64,000 bases of DNA from Pseudomonas hamedanensis (lineage in GTDB: Bacteria; Pseudomonadota; Gammaproteobacteria; Pseudomonadales; Pseudomonadaceae), in the NCBI RefSeq assembly GCF_014268595.2, contig NZ_CP077091.1, forward strand, positions 1,944,501 through 2,008,500, read 5' to 3'. A program made the translations under genes and the position numbers. The notes under the pieces are model-generated. The model made no database searches, had not been told where the DNA came from, and worked only from the letters and a program-made list of their open reading frames with translations. Within the stretch, counting starts at the first letter, position 1. Every line of letters begins with the position of its first letter. Shown in pieces: positions 24,001 to 29,950 of this stretch.

Positions 24001-27000
24001 CTGCGTTGCGCTTCATCGCACAATGTGGCGAGTGTGGCGGCGCTGTCCGCCTGGCGCTGCCACAAGCCGGATTCGCTGACGGTCTCGGCGTAGGCCTGCT
24101 GCCAGCCTTGCGCGGTTTCAGTGAAACGCAGACGCAATGCGTCGTGCTGGTTGAGCAGTTGCGTCAGCGCGCGCTCCAGCACATCGGCCCGCAGGGTTTG
24201 CCGTGGAGTCAGCAACAGCGACTGGTTCCAGTGTCCACGCACCGCCATCGGTTGATCGAAAAAATGATGCTGCACTGGCGTCAGCTGCACCGCGCCAGTG
24301 GCGGGAGCCTGCTCTTGAGTGGTTTGCTGGTCGAACGTGGCGACCAGCGCCAGACTGCGCACGGTCTGGTACTGGAACACATCACGCGGGCTCAGGCGAA
24401 TGCCGGCCTGGCGGGCGCGGCTGACCACCTGGATCGAAATGATCGAGTCACCACCGAGCTCGAAAAAGTTGTCGTCCAGGCCGATTCGTTCAGCGCCCAA
24501 CACCTGCTGCCAAATCGCCGCGAGGGCTTTTTGCAGGTCGTCCTCAGGTTCGACAAATGCCTGCTGAACGGTCGCTTCCGGCTCCGGCAAGGCACGGCGA
24601 TCGAGCTTGCCGTTGGCGGTTACCGGCAGTTTCAGCAGCGGCATGAAATACGTCGGCACCATGAATTCCGGCAGGCCGGCGAGCAGCCACGCCTTCAGGG
24701 TTGGCTGCCATTGCGCGTCCGGCTCGGCGTCAGCGAGCACCAGATACGCGACCAGATGCTTGCCGCCCTGCACCAACACCACCGCCTCGCGCACCGAGGG
24801 ATGTTGCATCAGCCGGGTTTCGATTTCGCCCAGTTCAATGCGCAAACCGCGCAGCTTGACCTGATGGTCGAGACGGCCCAGGTATTCGATGACGCCATCG
24901 GCGCGTTGGCGCACGCGGTCACCGGTACGGTACAACCGCGCGCCGACATGGAACGGGCACGGCACAAAACGCTCGGCGGTGAGCGCCGGACGCCGATGGT
25001 AACTGCGTGCGAGACCCGCACCACCCAGGTACAACTCGCCGGCCACGCCCGCCGGCACCGGGGACAACTGCGCATCCAGCACATGGGTGCGCAGGTTGGC
25101 GATCGGCTCGCCAATCGGCACGCTGTCGGCGCCCTCGTCGACGCAGGTCCAGTGAGTCACGTCGATTGCCGCCTCGGTCGGGCCGTAAAGGTTGTACAGC
25201 CTGGCTTGCGGCAGCTTGGCGAACACTTGCAACTGCGCGTCCAGCGGCAGCGCTTCACCGCTGCAAACGATGCGTTTGAGACTGCTGCACGCCACGACGC
25301 CCGGCTCGTGAATAAACGCCTGGAGCATCGACGGGACGAAGTGCAGCGTGGTGATGTGATGTCGGCCGATGGTCTCGATCAGCCGCGCCGGCTCACGGTG
25401 CTCGCCCGGCGCCGCCACCACCAGACGCGCGCCGCTCATCAATGGCCAGAAGAATTCCCAGACCGAAACGTCGAAACTGAACGGGGTCTTTTGCAACACT
25501 GCGTCGCGCTGATCCAGCGCATAGGCTTGCTGCATCCAGCACAAGCGGTTGACCAGCGCGGCGTGACTGTTGCCGGCCCCCTTCGGTTTACCGGTGGAGC
25601 CGGAGGTGTAAATCACATAGGCCAGGTTCAGGCTGTGCATCGGCACCTGCACCCGCGTATCGCTGTAGCGCGCCAGCCAGTCGTCGTTCCGATCAAGGGC
25701 GATCACCGTCACCCCTTCGGCCGGCAAGCGTTGCAGCAGGCTGCTTTGGCTCAACAGCAGCGTAATCGCGCTGTCCTCGATCATGTAGGCCAGGCGTTCC
25801 TGCGGGTACTCAGGATCCAGCGGCACGTAGGCGCCGCCGGCCTTGTGGATCGCCAGCAGGCCGACGACCATTTCAATCGAACGCTCCATCGCGACGCCCA
25901 CCAGCCCATCCGGACCGACGCCCTGCTCACGCAGCAGATGGGCCAATTGGTTGGCACGGGCATCCAGCTGCGCATAGCTCAGCTCGGTGTCGCCGAACGC
26001 CAGCGCCGTGGCGTGCGGGGTGCGATCGACCTGGGCCTCGATCAGTTGGTGCATGCACTGTTCGGTCGGATAGCGTTGTGCGGTGTCGTTCCAGTCGTGA
26101 ACCAGCACGTGCAGTTCATCTGCGTCGAGCAGCGGCAGCTCGCCGATACGCTGCTCGGCATCACCGACCATCGCCTGCAACAGACGCGTCCAGTGCCGTG
26201 CCATACGTTCGATGGTGGAGGCTTCGAACAGATCGCTGGCATAGGTCAGCGCCGCGCGCAGCTTGCCGCCCTGCTCATAGGTGTCCAGGGTCAGGTCGAA
26301 TTGGGTCGTGCGGCTCTGCCAGTCGAGCGCGCTCAGTTGCAGCCCCGACGCCGTGGTCAGCGCCGCCAGATCGGCGACCTGCGGCTGGTGGTTGTACATC
26401 ACCTGGAACAGCGGCGTATGGCTCAGGCTGCGCTCCAGTTTCAGCGCTTCGACCAGTCGCTCGAACGGCAGATCCTGATGCGCCTGGGCGCCCAGCGCGG
26501 TGTCCTTGATGTTGCGCAGCAGATCGGCGATGCGGGTCTGGCCATCCAGCTCGGTGCGCAGCACCTGGGTGTTGACGAAGAAGCCGATCAGGCCTTCGAC
26601 TTCGGCGCGGTTACGGTTGGCGATCGGCACGCCGATGCGGATGTCGTTCTGCCCGGTATAGCGATGCAGCAGCACATTGAAAGCGCCCAGCAACAGCATG
26701 AACAAGGTGATGTTGTGCTTGCGCGCCGTGCTGCGCAGTTGTTGCGCCAGTTCGCTGTCGAGGGTGAATTCATGGCGGGTGCCGCGATAGCTCGGCACGG
26801 CCGGACGCGAGTGATCGGTCGGCAGTTCCAGCACCGGGTGTTCATCACCCAGGCGCGCCTGCCAGTACGCCAGTTGCCGTGCCTGCTCGCCCGCCTCCAG
26901 CCAGCGCCGCTGCCACAACGCGTAGTCGCTGTACTGGATCGGCAACGCCGGCAGTTGCGGTTCGGCGCCCGCATCATGGGCGTCGTAGCAACGGGTGAAT

Positions 27001-27590
27001 TCGTCGATCAGGACATTCATCGACCAGCCGTCGGAGACGATGTGGTGCAGGGTCAGCAGCAACACATGCTCATGCTCGGCCAGGCGCAGCAGTTTCACCC
27101 GCAGCAAGGGTCCGCACGCCAGATCGAACGGCTGCAGCGATTGCGCTTCGACCTCGCGCAGTACCGCTTGCTCACGCGCCTGCGCCGGCAACTCGCGCAG
27201 ATCGACCTGCTCGACGCGCAACGGCGCACTGCCCGGCACCTGCTGCAAACGGTCATCGGCCTGACGCTCGAACACCGTGCGCAAGGTTTCATGACGCGCC
27301 ACCAGACTGGCGAACGCCTGCTCCACCGCTACGGTGTTGAGAGACCCCTTGAGCCGCACCGCACCGGGCAGATTGTAGGCGCCACTGTGCTGATCCAGTT
27401 GCCAGAGAAACCACATGCGCTGCTGGGCGTAGGACAACGCGTGACGATCCTCGGCCTCGACACCGGCGGGAATCGGGAATTGCGCGAAATCCACACCTTC
27501 CTTGTTCAGCGCAGCCAGGAACATCTGGCGCTTTTCCAGGGGCAACCCGATAAACCGGCGAGCGAGTTTCAAGGAGTCTTCAGCATTCAT
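12027..27590 (-). CDS. pvdI: Four-module NRPS starting the pyoverdine side chain, PvdI-like
   Basis: Giant protein of 5187 residues with module order C-A-PCP-E / C-A-PCP / C-A-PCP-E / C-A-PCP. Landmarks: adenylation cores near residues 659, 2155, 3220 and 4718; carrier serines near 1049, 2560, 3605 and 5117; epimerase HHLAVDG near 1230 and 3785. Pockets read by eye: module 1 DVWHVSLIDK (Ser), module 2 DGEDHGTVVK (basic, perhaps Lys), module 3 DLWNNALTYK (close to Ala codes), module 4 DFWNVGMVHK (Thr). Modules 1 and 3 carry epimerases, and the condensation domains after them are DCL type (PLSPMQQGMLFH, SHHILMDGWS). The first condensation domain is LCL, as expected for accepting a chain ending in L-Dab from PvdL. 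The N-terminus MNAEDSLKLARRFI and the four-module size resemble PvdI. First gene of the NRPS operon. Confidence 0.85.
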   Translation of the reverse strand: MNAEDSLKLARRFIGLPLEKRQMFLAALNKEGVDFAQFPIPAGVEAEDRHALSYAQQRMWFLWQLDQHSGAYNLPGAVRLKGSLNTVAVEQAFASLVARHETLRTVFERQADDRLQQVPGSAPLRVEQVDLRELPAQAREQAVLREVEAQSLQPFDLACGPLLRVKLLRLAEHEHVLLLTLHHIVSDGWSMNVLIDEFTRCYDAHDAGAEPQLPALPIQYSDYALWQRRWLEAGEQARQLAYWQARLGDEHPVLELPTDHSRPAVPSYRGTRHEFTLDSELAQQLRSTARKHNITLFMLLLGAFNVLLHRYTGQNDIRIGVPIANRNRAEVEGLIGFFVNTQVLRTELDGQTRIADLLRNIKDTALGAQAHQDLPFERLVEALKLERSLSHTPLFQVMYNHQPQVADLAALTTASGLQLSALDWQSRTTQFDLTLDTYEQGGKLRAALTYASDLFEASTIERMARHWTRLLQAMVGDAEQRIGELPLLDADELHVLVHDWNDTAQRYPTEQCMHQLIEAQVDRTPHATALAFGDTELSYAQLDARANQLAHLLREQGVGPDGLVGVAMERSIEMVVGLLAIHKAGGAYVPLDPEYPQERLAYMIEDSAITLLLSQSSLLQRLPAEGVTVIALDRNDDWLARYSDTRVQVPMHSLNLAYVIYTSGSTGKPKGAGNSHAALVNRLCWMQQAYALDQRDAVLQKTPFSFDVSVWEFFWPLMSGARLVVAAPGEHREPARLIETIGRHHITTLHFVPSMLQAFIHEPGVVACSSLKRIVCSGEALPLDAQLQVFAKLPQARLYNLYGPTEAAIDVTHWTCVDEGADSVPIGEPIANLRTHVLDAQLSPVPAGVAGELYLGGAGLARSYHRRPALTAERFVPCPFHVGARLYRTGDRVRQRADGVIEYLGRLDHQVKLRGLRIELGEIETRLMQHPSVREAVVLVQGGKHLVAYLVLADAEPDAQWQPTLKAWLLAGLPEFMVPTYFMPLLKLPVTANGKLDRRALPEPEATVQQAFVEPEDDLQKALAAIWQQVLGAERIGLDDNFFELGGDSIISIQVVSRARQAGIRLSPRDVFQYQTVRSLALVATFDQQTTQEQAPATGAVQLTPVQHHFFDQPMAVRGHWNQSLLLTPRQTLRADVLERALTQLLNQHDALRLRFTETAQGWQQAYAETVSESGLWQRQADSAATLATLCDEAQRSLDLHAGPLLRPLLMQMADNTQRLLLVIHHLAVDGVSWRVLLEDLQQAYTQLESGGGVVLPARTSAYQAWAEHLHDYLPQLRSQVPYWQQQTAAAELPCDRADGSLENRFGQKIEVRLDSDLTRQLLQTAPAAYRTQVNDLLLTALARVICRWSGQPSALIQLEGHGREDLFDELDLTRTVGWFTSLFPVSLQPLDSLSASIKSIKEQLRAVPGKGLGYGVLRYLGEPAVQQSLAALAPPRITFNYLGQFDRQFDEAALWEPARERSGTAQDEQAPLANWLTVEGQVYGGELALQWGFSEQMFDAATIETLASAYADELKVLIDHCCQTPAGQATPSDFPLASVTQQQLDELPLTLPEIEDLYPLSPMQQGMLFHTLYEPQVGAYINQLRLDINGLDLVRFSAAWQAALARHDILRSSFHWQGLHSAHQAIHRQVELPLQVIEQTDADLDALADAERERGFELSAAPLLRLQLVRSGAHAWHLIYTSHHILMDGWSNAQLLAEVIQHYAGQAPGKPLGQYRDYLGWLQQQSTSAGEQFWTAALAPLHTPTLLAEALRPPVAGQGSEELIVALDEAATRELADFARQHKVTLNTVMQAAWALLLQRYTGQDYVAFGATVAGRSAALPGIEQQLGLFINTLPMVCGAAPDQPLGQWLGELQAQNLSMREFEHVPLYDIQGWAGHQGTALFDSLLVFENFPVAEALKRGAPAGLSFGDLHNHERTHYPLTLGIELAAGLSLEFSYDTARFSAAQVAQLSANLQHLLAQMVATPDIRLGALQLLDDAGRAQVLAASQPLPLQLRSEALVHQRFAAQAAATPHALALQVGEQQLSYGELNAQANRLAHRLLALGVAPGQRIGLAMHRGPQLIVSLLAVLKSAAAYVPLDPQYPSERLAYMIGDSRLDLLLCESDLLADLPLPTTLTRLSLGDLQAELAAYADTDPDNQAVAADLAYVIYTSGSTGQPKGVAIDHGALREFCQTAAEYSQLTAEDRVLQFATFSFDGFVEQCYPPLCVGAALVMRGDEPWDVGQMAAAIVAHQVTLADLPAAYWYLLARECANGRVAGLGQLRQVHVGGEAMSVEGLRLWHAAGLGHVRLLNTYGPTEATVVSSVHECRLQDASDTFGIPIGQATAGRALYVLDAAGELLAAEGVGELYIGAQACLAQCYFDRPALTAERFLPDPFGGEPGSRLYRSGDLARYNDAGALEYVGRIDHQVKIRGFRIEMGEIEACLQALDQVREAAVVAQDGVGGAQLLAYVVATEPARLADDPLAQTAWLDHLKTTLRQSLPEYMVPAHLVLLAALPLNNNGKLDRKALPKVDLSQSQYAYVAPKTALQQQLAAIWEAVLHLAPVGLDDHFFERGGHSLLATQVISRVRHELELDVPLRVLFEQPSLGAFARACAALQTSHVLPMVALERGQPLPLSFAQERQWFLWQLEPDSAAYHVPTALHLRGHLNVAALEQAFQALVARHESLRTVFVEQPTQTLQVIRPTERLIIERAVFDSQSSSAALKARVEAEIQRPFDLLQGPLLRVLLLELSSEHHVLVITAHHIISDGWSMQVMVDELVRLYAGFSEARDVQLAPLTLQYADYAAWQRQWMNDGESARQLAYWRDRLGGEQPVLELPFDFPRPAQQSFRGARFDFALPADLVSALDALAQREGVTLFMLLLASFQTLLHRYSGQRDIRVGVPVANRNRLETEGLIGFFVNTQVQRAEIAPDHGFEQLLQQVRHSVLEAQAYQDLPFEQLVDALQPQRSLSHSPLFQVLFNHQNLQHQPVGLAGLQMEGVAWDSAAAQFDLTLDTAEVQGGVAASLTYATDLFKHQTIEQLARHWLNVLRAVSQDASRAIGDLPLLDAAEQQLILADWNSLELPQPTDFTLPALVEAQVAATPQALAMIFGEQQLSYAQLNNRANRLAVQLRELGVAAEVRVGVALPRSVEMIVALLAVLKAGGTYVPLDPSYPTERLSYMLEDSRAVLLLVGADAPLAALAAPGLRVLAVTAEADDVSPVNNLPALSSPDNLAYVIYTSGSTGKPKGVAITHRNAAALIQWAHGVYTREDLQGVLASTSICFDLSVWELFVTLAGGGFFVLAQNALELPDLPARDRVSLINTVPSAIAALHQAGQIPPSVRIINLAGEPLKQSLVDALYSQPTLQHVYDLYGPSEDTTYSTYVRREAGGQPSIGRPLAGTDSFVLDARLQPVPLGVVGELFLAGAGLSRGYLLRPDLTAERYLPNPFSRTGERMYRTGDLVRYQADGQIEYLGRVDHQIKVRGFRIELGEIEKRLLAHADVHEAVVVAREGNTGTQLVGYVVSKADPQAASLDQTLRDWLKETLPDYMLPAQLMFLEQLPLTPNGKLDRKALPAPDFSTVPATYVAPRNALEQALVTIWQDVLKLAQVGITDNFFELGGDSIVSIQVVSRARAAGIHFSAKALFQHQTVQGLARVAQQSEAVALIDQGPVRGATPLLPIQHDFFAQAIAQRSHWNQSLLLRPAQALDAPALERALLALLEHHDALRLSFEQAAHGWDALHLPADWQDSVLWQADVADATALDALGDKAQRSLDIERGPLLRAVLARMADGSQRLLLVIHHLAVDGVSWRILLEDLQTAYGQHLAGQTVQLPLKTSAFKAFAERLQQYAETAPLQAELAYWQAQGALAELPCDNPAGSLENRHAVVVQSRLDAGLTRQLLQDAPSAYRTQVNDLLLTALARVICRWTGQPATSIQLEGHGREELFDDIDLTRTVGWFTSLFPLRLTPQERLDDSIKAIKEQLRNVPNKGLGFGVLRHLGDAPARAALAELAMPRITFNYLGQFDSQFDERALFVPSAEKAGAEQSASAPLSNWLSLNGQVYGGELSLDWSFSREMFDEATVQRLADDYATELSLLIAHCVNPVNGGFTPSDFPLAPLQQAQLDGLALVARDVEDLYPLSPMQQGMLFHSLFAEGSGDYINQMRVSVHGLDVERFRDAWQATVQAHEVLRSGFIWTGEQAQPVQVVQRQALLPFSVQDWRGQAGQAQALEDLASAERAHGFDLSVAPLLRLLLVRTADDCHELIYTSHHILMDGWSNSQLLGEVLQRYSGQALPNRVGRYRDYIGWLQRQDAQAAQTFWKTQLSLLDEPTLLARVWADGASAQDSGQGRHTQLLDAQQTRRLSEFARHHKVTLNTVVQGAWLLLLQRYTGQSAVAFGATVSGRPADLPGVEHQVGLFINTLPVIAAPRPEQALGAWLQALQSQNLALREYEHTPLFDIQRWAGQGGEGLFDSLLVFENYPVSAALDKGAPPGMRFGQVSSHEQTNLPLTVLVDLGDTLSLEFAYAQRHFSAAVVEQMAGHMQQLLLQLSCASAAERVSDVHLLDAAQQHAVLRDWNRNSATFPQTASLHQMISAQAQRAPDAIALSLDEQQLTYAELNRRANRLAHALIERGVGPDVLVGLAAERSIEMIVGVLAILKAGGAYLPLDPQYPAERLQYMVEDSGISLLLMQPGVLAHLALPDNVQTLLLGEAGNGYPASDPQVAVDSDNLAYVIYTSGSTGKPKGTLLAHQQVLRLFAATERGFNFGAEDRWTLFHSYAFDFSVWEIFGALLHGGRLVIVPHAVSRSPQAFYDLLCREQITVLNQTPSAFKQLMQVATDSRQSAELALRYVVFGGEALEVKSLRPWFERFGDSAPQLINMYGITETTVHVTYRPLSLADLHNEAGSPLGEPIADLSWYVLDADLNPVAKGCIGELHVSGAGLARGYLNRADLSALRFVPNPFSEDGERLYRTGDLARYCADGRIEYSGRIDHQVKIRGFRIELGEIEAQLLAVPGIRQAVVLDQPGAGGVQLVAYLVTAQPVEPAEQGAWRERVRLALKGNLPDYMVPAHLLLLDSLPLTANGKLDRRALPPPDAQLLQNAYVAPVSPLQQQIAEVWGEVLKLERVSLSDNFFELGGHSLLATQVVLRLREVLGVEIPLASLFGSADLAAFSEAVQALQPDSQPVHDVLAKSLEALNRLSADELEKLIS

Positions 27591-27645
27591 TTCTAAGCAT
27601 CCGGATCAGTAGGCAGGAAGCACAAAGGCACGTCGTCCCTATAAA

Positions 27646-27669
27646 ACGAATGCAGACCGGAAAAATTAG
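27646..27669 (-). promoter_or_regulatory. Degenerate PvdS-type (iron starvation) box upstream of pvdI
   Basis: On the minus strand the sequence reads CTAAT, 16 bases, then CGT, ending 55 bases before the pvdI start. The PvdS consensus is TAAAT-N16-CGT. The -10-like CGT and the spacing match, but the -35 part is imperfect (preceded by G, giving GCTAAT, as if GCTAAAT had lost one A). The position is right for the promoter of the NRPS operon. Inferred from pattern only. Confidence 0.4.
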
Positions 27670-27730
27670 CGAATGAGAACAACTGTCAGGCGGGGGGCAA
27701 AGCGCAGGTTTGCGGATATGAAAAACCCCC

Positions 27731-27820
27731 TATAGGCGTGAGCCTGCTCGCGATAGCGGTATTCCAGACAATGATGAGTTGACTGATACACCGCTATCGC
27801 GAGCAGGCTCACTCCTACAG
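27731..27820. repeat. Paired REP-type palindrome between pvdG and pvdI
   Basis: Two inverted arms with the core GAGCCTGCTCGCGATAGCGGT and its complement, separated by about 30 bases of unrelated sequence. It lies just downstream of the thioesterase gene and upstream of the pvdI promoter, so it may act as a terminator or an mRNA-end stabiliser for the thioesterase transcript. The same core recurs throughout the window. Confidence 0.85.
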
Positions 27821-27844
27821 GTTTCGAGCCGATTTCGGGAGTGA

Positions 27845-28579
27845 TTACACAGCAGCCAGCGCACCCAGCCGCCGATGATGAACGTCCAGATGCCCCTTTA
27901 TCAGGCGCAGCACTTTGGCTTCGTGTTCATGGATGAAAAAGTGCCCGCCAGCAAACATGTCCACGGAGAAACTGCCGGAGGTCTCCCGGCTCCAGCCGAT
28001 CAACTGTTCGGTGGTCGCACGGTCGGTGCTGCCGCCGAGCACGTGGACCGGGCAATCGAGCAGTGGCCGCTCGACCGGGCGATGGCTGCCGCACAACAGG
28101 AAGTCGGCACGCAGGATCGGCAGGGTCAGGCTCATCAATTCCTGGTTTTCCAGGGCCTCGGCGCTGGTGCCCTGCAGCGAGCGTAATTGCTCCAGCAACT
28201 CGGCATCGGTTTTGGGGCGCGCCAGGTCACGATCGTATTCGTCGCGCAGACTCGGTGCGGCGGTACCCGAGGCAAACAGCGCCACCGGCGGCGGACAACC
28301 CAGGGCGCGCAAGGCGTGCGCCAGTTCAATGGCGAGCAGCGCCCCCAGACTGTGACCGAACAGGGCATAAGGCGCTTGCAGCGAACCGCGCAGCTCACGG
28401 GCCAATTGCTGCACCAGCGCCGGCATGTCAGTCTGCAACGCCTCATCGAAACGCATGCCGCGCCCCGGTAATTCCACAGGCTGTAACTTCAGCCACTCGG
28501 GCAGTTTGCGCCGCCAGCGGCTGTACACCATCGCGCTGGCCCCCGAATACGGCAGGCACAGCAGTGTCAACTGAGTCAC
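27845..28579 (-). CDS. pvdG: Type II thioesterase of the pyoverdine locus
   Basis: External editing thioesterase of NRPS systems, which removes stalled or wrong acyl groups from carrier domains in the cytoplasm. Protein of 244 residues with the alpha/beta hydrolase nucleophile GHSLG (Ser77), a later Asp in GGSTDRA and a C-terminal His in GGHFF, the TEII triad. The PYSGAS and ELPGRG motifs near the N-terminus are typical of the family. I chose the GTG at 28579 because GGAGGTGA sits five bases upstream; a longer reading to 28672 would run through the promoter region. It precedes the NRPS genes in the same direction, and a PvdS-like box lies upstream. The PvdG name rests on similarity to the Pseudomonas type II thioesterase and on context. 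Confidence 0.8.
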   Translation of the reverse strand: MTQLTLLCLPYSGASAMVYSRWRRKLPEWLKLQPVELPGRGMRFDEALQTDMPALVQQLARELRGSLQAPYALFGHSLGALLAIELAHALRALGCPPPVALFASGTAAPSLRDEYDRDLARPKTDAELLEQLRSLQGTSAEALENQELMSLTLPILRADFLLCGSHRPVERPLLDCPVHVLGGSTDRATTEQLIGWSRETSGSFSVDMFAGGHFFIHEHEAKVLRLIKGHLDVHHRRLGALAAV

Positions 28580-28616
28580 CGCGCTCACCTCCAAAAAAAA
28601 CCATATTGCTAACAGA

Positions 28617-28640
28617 ACGCACGAGCGCGGCTGAAAGTTA
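28617..28640 (-). promoter_or_regulatory. Candidate PvdS box for the thioesterase gene
   Basis: The minus strand reads TAACT-N16-CGT, with four of five bases of the TAAAT element, the exact 16-base spacer and a perfect CGT. It ends 37 bases before the GTG start at 28579. It faces away from an exact box at 28651-28674, forming a compact divergent control region. Confidence 0.5.
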
Positions 28641-28650
28641 ACCAGCGCGG

Positions 28651-28674
28651 TAAATTTCCCCGCACATGGCACGT
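28651..28674 (+). promoter_or_regulatory. PvdS iron-starvation box upstream of the SCP2-cupin gene
   Basis: Exact match to TAAAT-N16-CGT (TAAAT at 28651-28655, CGT at 28672-28674), the consensus used by the iron-starvation sigma factor PvdS. The CGT lies 36 bases before the GTG start at 28711. The ATG at 28666 falls inside the promoter spacer and so cannot be the real start if this promoter is used. Confidence 0.75.
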
Positions 28675-28710
28675 CTCCTGTTCACGCCAAAACCAACAAG
28701 AGGCATCGCC

Positions 28711-29844
28711 GTGGACCTGCAGACGATTCTGAGTTTACTGTTCGCCAATGCCAGCGCCGTCGGGATTGAAGGGGTCTTTCAATTCGTGTTTGCCCCGCAT
28801 CAGGCCTTCTGGTCGGAAATTCGCCAGACCACACGCACCGAAGCCGGACGCCATGCAAGCCCGGACGTGACCATCGAAGTGGCGGAAAAAGATTTCATGG
28901 GCATCATGGCCGGCACCGCCAACGTCGAGGAGCTGTTCGCCAGCGGTCGCCTGAAGATTGGCGGCAACATGGGCCTTGCAACGATGCTGCCGCAGATCAT
29001 CGACCATGCGCGCAGCGGTGCCGCCGCCGTGGAAAAGGTCGATATGAACAAGCGCTACCCGACGCCGCCGCGGGTCAGCGAACGACTGACCGCGCGCCTG
29101 CCGGTGCAGACCGTGGTCGAACGCATCGCGCGCAGCGAACTGTCGGTCGAACAGTTCAAGCGCGATTACCTGCCCAACGGCGTTCCGGTGGTCATCAGCA
29201 ATGCCCTGCACGACTGGCCACTGTTCAAGCTCAGCCGCGAAGAATCGCTGGTGCATTTTGCCCAATTGCAAGGCATCACCCGCCACGGCGATTACGTGAA
29301 AAAGACCTTTTCCACCGAGCGTGATTTTCGCTCCACGTCGATGGCCGAATTCATCGCCTCGCTGGACAGCCCGGCCGTCAAAGGCACAGACGGCGAGCCG
29401 CCGGCGTACATGGGCAACAACATTTTGCCGGCGCAGTTGCTGGAGCAGATCCAGTACCCGCCCTACTTCGACACCTCGCTGTTTATCCCGCCGCGCATCT
29501 GGATCGGCCCCAAGGGCACGCTGACGCCGCTGCACCGCGATGACACCGACAACCTGTTCGCGCAGGTCTGGGGCCAGAAAAAATTCACCCTCGCCGCCCC
29601 GCATCACCGCGCGGCGCTCGGTACGTGGTCGACCGCACCACAGGGTGGCCTGGACGGCTGCGATTTCAACCCGGACGCGCCGGACTATGAACGCTTCCCG
29701 GCGGCGCGTGAGGTGACATTTCTGCGGGTGACGCTGGAGGCTGGGGATTTGCTGTTTTTGCCGGAGGGCTGGTTCCATCAGGTGGAATCGGTGTCGACGT
29801 CGTTATCGGTCAACTTCTGGGTCAACTCCGGCCGGGGCTGGTAA
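28711..29844 (+). CDS. SCP2-like plus cupin_8 (JmjC-type) fusion protein, putative Fe(II)/2-oxoglutarate hydroxylase
   Basis: Protein of 377 residues starting at GTG 28711, with an AAGAGG ribosome site just upstream. Residues about 1-105 look like an SCP2 lipid-carrier domain (IEVAEKDFMGIMAG, LKIGGNMGLA). Residues about 150-375 are a cupin_8/JmjC-type fold with the metal facial triad His275-x-Asp277 (LHRDD) and a distal His356 in GWFHQV. Known cupin_8 enzymes are Fe(II)/2-oxoglutarate oxygenases that hydroxylate amino acid side chains. The gene is divergent from the thioesterase and carries an exact PvdS box, so it probably belongs to the pyoverdine or iron-starvation regulon. A role in hydroxylating a siderophore residue or in handling the acylated precursor is inference. 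I know of no characterised pyoverdine protein with this architecture. Confidence 0.75.
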   Translation: MDLQTILSLLFANASAVGIEGVFQFVFAPHQAFWSEIRQTTRTEAGRHASPDVTIEVAEKDFMGIMAGTANVEELFASGRLKIGGNMGLATMLPQIIDHARSGAAAVEKVDMNKRYPTPPRVSERLTARLPVQTVVERIARSELSVEQFKRDYLPNGVPVVISNALHDWPLFKLSREESLVHFAQLQGITRHGDYVKKTFSTERDFRSTSMAEFIASLDSPAVKGTDGEPPAYMGNNILPAQLLEQIQYPPYFDTSLFIPPRIWIGPKGTLTPLHRDDTDNLFAQVWGQKKFTLAAPHHRAALGTWSTAPQGGLDGCDFNPDAPDYERFPAAREVTFLRVTLEAGDLLFLPEGWFHQVESVSTSLSVNFWVNSGRGW

Positions 29845-29852
29845 CCCGATCC

Positions 29853-29942
29853 CCTGTAGGAGTGAGCCTGCTCGCGAAGCGGTGGGTCAGTCAGCACATC
29901 ACCATCTGACCCACCGCCTTCGGGAGCAAGCCCCCTCCCACA
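29853..29942. repeat. REP-type palindromic pair with 12-bp hairpin
   Basis: Two outer REP-like arms (GTAGGAGTGAGCCTGCTCGCGA and a diverged inverted copy) enclose a perfect hairpin, GCGGTGGGTCAG at 29879-29890 with its complement at 29906-29917. It lies between the convergent SCP2-cupin and MFS genes, where it could end both transcripts. Confidence 0.8.
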
Positions 29943-29950
29943 ATGGAGTT

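Noticed and set aside
19551..27596. Very long plus-strand open frames opposite the synthetases (over 1200 residues each, with others across 44-11950)
   Set aside because: They mirror the NRPS codons on the opposite strand; high GC leaves few stops. They have no family motifs and no ribosome sites.
28580..28672. N-terminal extension of the thioesterase
   Set aside because: It would cross the divergent promoter region; GTG 28579 has a near-perfect GGAGGTGA site and matches the family's usual beginning.
28666..28710. ATG start 45 bases upstream for the SCP2-cupin protein
   Set aside because: It falls inside the PvdS promoter spacer; GTG 28711 has AAGAGG upstream and begins the domain.
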